From positions 1 through 26,323 of the forward strand of contig DASWMI010000058.1 of assembly GCA_036399835.1 (NCBI GenBank): a DNA stretch of 26,323 bases. The letters run 5' to 3'. Shown one piece after another: positions 24,936 to 26,323 of the stretch. Under the pieces are notes generated by a model, which worked only from the letters and a program-made list of their open reading frames with translations, ran no database searches and was not told the origin of the DNA. Every line of letters begins with the position of its first letter. Within the stretch, counting starts at the first letter, position 1. Source of the stretch: DASYML01 sp036399835. Lineage in GTDB: Bacteria > Acidobacteriota > Blastocatellia > Pyrinomonadales > Pyrinomonadaceae. The position numbers and the translations under genes are program-made.

Positions 24936-24965
24936 AGTGTAAACGCAATCGGGAACAGCCCGCAA
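24936..24965 (-). promoter_or_regulatory. Candidate promoter of der
   Basis: On the minus strand TTGCGG (24965-24960), an 18-nt spacer and TACACT (24941-24936) lie about 80 bp before the der ATG. Both boxes match 4 of 6 consensus positions. The rest of the 374-bp gap to yraN (24855-25228) shows only this site and the yraN promoter. Confidence 0.35.
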
Positions 24966-25116
24966 GATTGTTTTCTCAAGAGGCAGGAAAGCGTCGCAGC
25001 CGCGAGACAATTAAAACTGATTCAGAGTTTGACAGCGGTCAAAGTTAGACTGAACACGCGTTGAGCTTAAATGCCAGCAGTGGTGGACCCGCTCGCCTTT
25101 CGCGCTCAACTTCTCA

Positions 25117-25144
25117 TTGACCCTTGACTATAGATTCCTATAAT
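25117..25144 (+). promoter_or_regulatory. Promoter of yraN
   Basis: TTGACC (25117-25122), a 16-nt spacer and a perfect TATAAT (25139-25144). Transcription would begin near 25151, which rules out the upstream TTG at 25124 as the yraN start. Confidence 0.65.
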
Positions 25145-25228
25145 CTGCACGACGCGAAAGAGCACACACGCGAGCCTCGCACAGGGCACGCGGCACAAAC
25201 TCATCCGACTCTCTTTCGAGACCCATCC

Positions 25229-25783
25229 ATGCGCTGGCAAAACCTAAATCCGGGTCATTGGAGCAAGGCTCTCATCAAACACCTCGCAGCCAATGGCCCC
25301 TCCGCCGACACGGATTCCTCAAACGAGACGGCGGCCCATCTAGCGCTCGGCCAGCGCGGCGAGCAACTCGCGGCCAGACACCTTGAGCGCGAAGGCTATC
25401 AACTCGTCGCAGGTAATTTCAAGCTCCCTGTCGGGCGCAACCTGCGCGGCGCGCTCGTCACAGCAGAGATAGACCTGGTGGCTTACGAGGACGCGACCCT
25501 CTGCTTTGTGGAAGTCAAAACACGTGCCTCCGATTGGTTCGCAGCGCCGGAAGCCAACGTGGACCTGCGCAAGCAGCGACAACTAACCCGCGCCGCACGC
25601 GCCTATCGCCGTCTACTAGGATTGACCGACGCTCCCTTTCGCTTCGACGTGGTCAGCATCATCCTCCCGCCCGCTGACGAGCACGCCCCGGCGCCAGCCC
25701 CGCGCATACAGCTACTGCGGAATTTCTGGACCGCTGATAAATTCCGCACCCCCCGCTGGACCGGCCCGCATGACGACAGTTAA
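25229..25783 (+). CDS. YraN/UPF0102 family nuclease-fold protein
   Basis: The product is 184 aa. The core (about 38-160) has the UPF0102 pattern: LGQRGEQLAARHLEREGYQL, then AEIDLVAYEDATLCFVEVKTR with Glu80, Asp82, Glu95 and Lys97, matching the restriction-endonuclease-like E-x-D...E-V-K motif, then KQRQLTRAARAYRR and RFDVVSI. Biochemical role is unsettled; Holliday-junction or DNA-processing roles have been suggested for the fold. It has about 35 extra N-terminal and 25 extra C-terminal residues compared with minimal YraN. The ATG at 25229 is chosen because the promoter lies downstream of the longest possible start. The ribosome binding site is weak. Confidence 0.88.
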   Translation: MRWQNLNPGHWSKALIKHLAANGPSADTDSSNETAAHLALGQRGEQLAARHLEREGYQLVAGNFKLPVGRNLRGALVTAEIDLVAYEDATLCFVEVKTRASDWFAAPEANVDLRKQRQLTRAARAYRRLLGLTDAPFRFDVVSIILPPADEHAPAPAPRIQLLRNFWTADKFRTPRWTGPHDDS

Positions 25784-25808
25784 AAATCCCTGTAATTTCC
25801 CCGCCCGC

Positions 25809-25836
25809 TTGACAACAACCCTCCAATCCGTAAAAT
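25809..25836 (+). promoter_or_regulatory. Promoter of the tRNA-Gly/tRNA-Cys unit
   Basis: A perfect TTGACA (25809-25814), a 16-nt spacer and TAAAAT (25831-25836) end 13 bp before the mature tRNA-Gly. Transcription would start only a few nucleotides before the tRNA. Confidence 0.7.
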
Positions 25837-25849
25837 GTGATTTCTGCAA

Positions 25850-25924
25850 GCGGGAGTAACTCAGTGGTAGAGTGCGACCTTGCCAAGGTCGAAGTCGCGA
25901 GTTCAAATCTCGTCTCCCGCTCCA
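25850..25924 (+). tRNA. tRNA-Gly (anticodon GCC), CCA encoded
   Basis: The cloverleaf has acceptor stem GCGGGAG/CTCCCGC, D arm ACTCAGTGGTAGAGT, anticodon stem CGACC/GGTCG with loop TTGCCAA (anticodon GCC), T arm GCGAG/CTCGT with loop TTCAAAT, discriminator T and encoded CCA. Confidence 0.97.
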
Positions 25925-25940
25925 AAAGTTTAAAGAGAAA

Positions 25941-26000
25941 GTGGAAGGGCGAAAGGCGAAAGTTTTCTTTACTTTCACCTTCCGCCCTTCGCCCTTTCCC
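25941..26000. repeat. Heptamer-repeat palindrome between tRNA-Gly and tRNA-Cys
   Basis: The left arm has units GGAAGGG CGAAAGG CGAAAGT. The right arm, read as its complement, has GGAAAGG GCGAAGG GCGGAAG GTGAAAG. The arms pair with one extra unit on the right. It fills most of the 86-bp spacer between the two tRNAs. Confidence 0.7.
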
Positions 26001-26010
26001 TCCCCTCAGC

Positions 26011-26082
<72 letters not shown>

Positions 26083-26090
26083 TAATAGAA

Positions 26091-26323
26091 TCAAGAGTTT
26101 ACGGGTAGCCAAGTGGCTGCCCGTAGTTGTTTAGTCTGCCAACGGTCTGCCAAACTCATGGCTGACTGCCTCTTATGGGCCAAAGCAGGATTCTGTGTAA
26201 GTGAGTGTGAGCTGAGTCCGCCCATCGGGACTCTTCCGTCGAAAAGAATCGCGAACTGGTTCATCGCGCCGCTCCAGTTCTTGATCGGCATCCTCCATCT
26301 TTGGCTGATGTTCTTCAATCCCA
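26091..26323 (-). CDS. IS256-like transposase, C-terminal fragment, reading past the element end
   Basis: The frame enters from beyond the right edge and stops at 26091. LKNISQRWRMPIKNWSGAMN followed by QFAILFDGRVP strongly resembles the C-terminus of IS256/mutator-class DDE transposases, where W-x-x-x-I-x-x-W and an L-A-I-x-F-x-x-R segment precede the end. SLTQNP follows; in this family such residues are often encoded by the terminal inverted repeat itself. The codons after that (about 26091-26175) then lie in flanking DNA: MSLADRWQTK and ATWLPVNS come from the 11-nt tandem repeat and the tRNA-Cys hairpin. The native stop codon therefore seems to be absent or replaced. Confidence 0.55.
   Translation of the reverse strand, partial: GLKNISQRWRMPIKNWSGAMNQFAILFDGRVPMGGLSSHSLTQNPALAHKRQSAMSLADRWQTKQLRAATWLPVNS
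26101..26124. terminator. Hairpin 19 bp after tRNA-Cys containing a copy of its D-arm
   Basis: ACGGGTAGCCA (26101-26111) pairs with TGGCTGCCCGT (26114-26124), 11 positions with one G-T pair. GTAGCCAAGTGG (26105-26116) is identical to tRNA-Cys positions 26017-26028. The stem is followed by AGTTGTTTAG, a weak T-run. Possible terminator or relic of a duplicated tRNA piece. Confidence 0.45.
26134..26155. repeat. Tandem pair of 11-nt units GTCTGCCAA-type
   Basis: GTCTGCCAACG (26134-26144) and GTCTGCCAAAC (26145-26155) have the same unit length and core as the pair at 4326-4347. They lie 52 bp after tRNA-Cys and beside the IS256-like end. Confidence 0.6.
26178..26323 (-). mobile_element. Right end of an IS256-like insertion sequence (partial)
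   Basis: It contains the transposase C-terminal codons. The likely terminal repeat reads TTACACAGAATCCTG on the minus strand (26200-26186), resembling the TTTACACA-type ends of IS256 elements. The exact end (about 26178) and target duplication cannot be fixed because the other end is outside the window. Confidence 0.45.

Noticed and set aside
24855..25010. N-terminal extension of der to a TTG at 25010
   Set aside because: The extra 52 residues do not resemble Der, a Shine-Dalgarno-like AGAGG precedes the ATG at 24854, and a candidate promoter lies inside the extension.
25124..25228. yraN start at the TTG at 25124
   Set aside because: The TATAAT box lies within it, so the mRNA would begin after this codon.

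Overview
This window looks like a chromosome segment of a GC-rich Gram-negative bacterium. It has lipoprotein signal peptides, a TonB/ExbB/ExbD system, SecDF-YajC, an outer-membrane-type PpiC foldase and GTG/TTG starts. The style of the gene set (tonB-exbB-exbD-exbD-TPR, der-kinase-tgt-yajC-secD-secF, short intergenic palindromes) reminds me of Acidobacteriota, perhaps Blastocatellia. That placement is an inference, because no phylogenetic marker could be searched.

Layout. Positions 1-2945 are a visibly AT-richer accessory block, all on the minus strand. It holds the start of one pentapeptide-repeat gene, a complete pentapeptide-repeat gene with a C-terminal Rossmann/TIR-like domain, a small metallothionein-like protein with its own promoter, a broken pentapeptide-TIR gene and a truncated membrane protein. 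From about 3000 the sequence becomes GC-rich and conserved: a PilT-type ATPase (+), tRNA-Val(GAC), an ABC-F ATPase, a PpiC lipoprotein, then a divergent promoter to rpmB (+), which converges with ridA (-). Next is a bifunctional Rel enzyme.

Positions 11.5-15.3 kb are a tonB-exbB-exbD-exbD-TPR-lipoprotein operon (-). Positions 15.85-24.85 kb are a long minus-strand run: der, a four-GAF histidine kinase, tgt, yajC, secD, secF. It links ribosome assembly, sensing, tRNA queuosine modification and protein export. yraN (+) diverges from der and is followed by tRNA-Gly(GCC), tRNA-Cys(GCA) and the cut-off right end of an IS256-like transposase.

The most unusual signal is a set of intergenic palindromes built from tandem 7-nt units. 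Their sequences differ but their architecture is shared: 6629-6709, 11271-11362, 16999-17064, 25941-26000 and, less regularly, 12356-12438. Two of them end in a U-tract that directly abuts the start codon of a gene without a visible Shine-Dalgarno sequence (the ABC-F gene and rel). Two others sit inside apparent operons. They may be mobile palindromes, leader regulators or both.

Real translation starts were moved inward from the longest ORF for the metallothionein, ridA, rel, exbB, secF, der and yraN, using ribosome binding sites, promoters or family alignment from memory.
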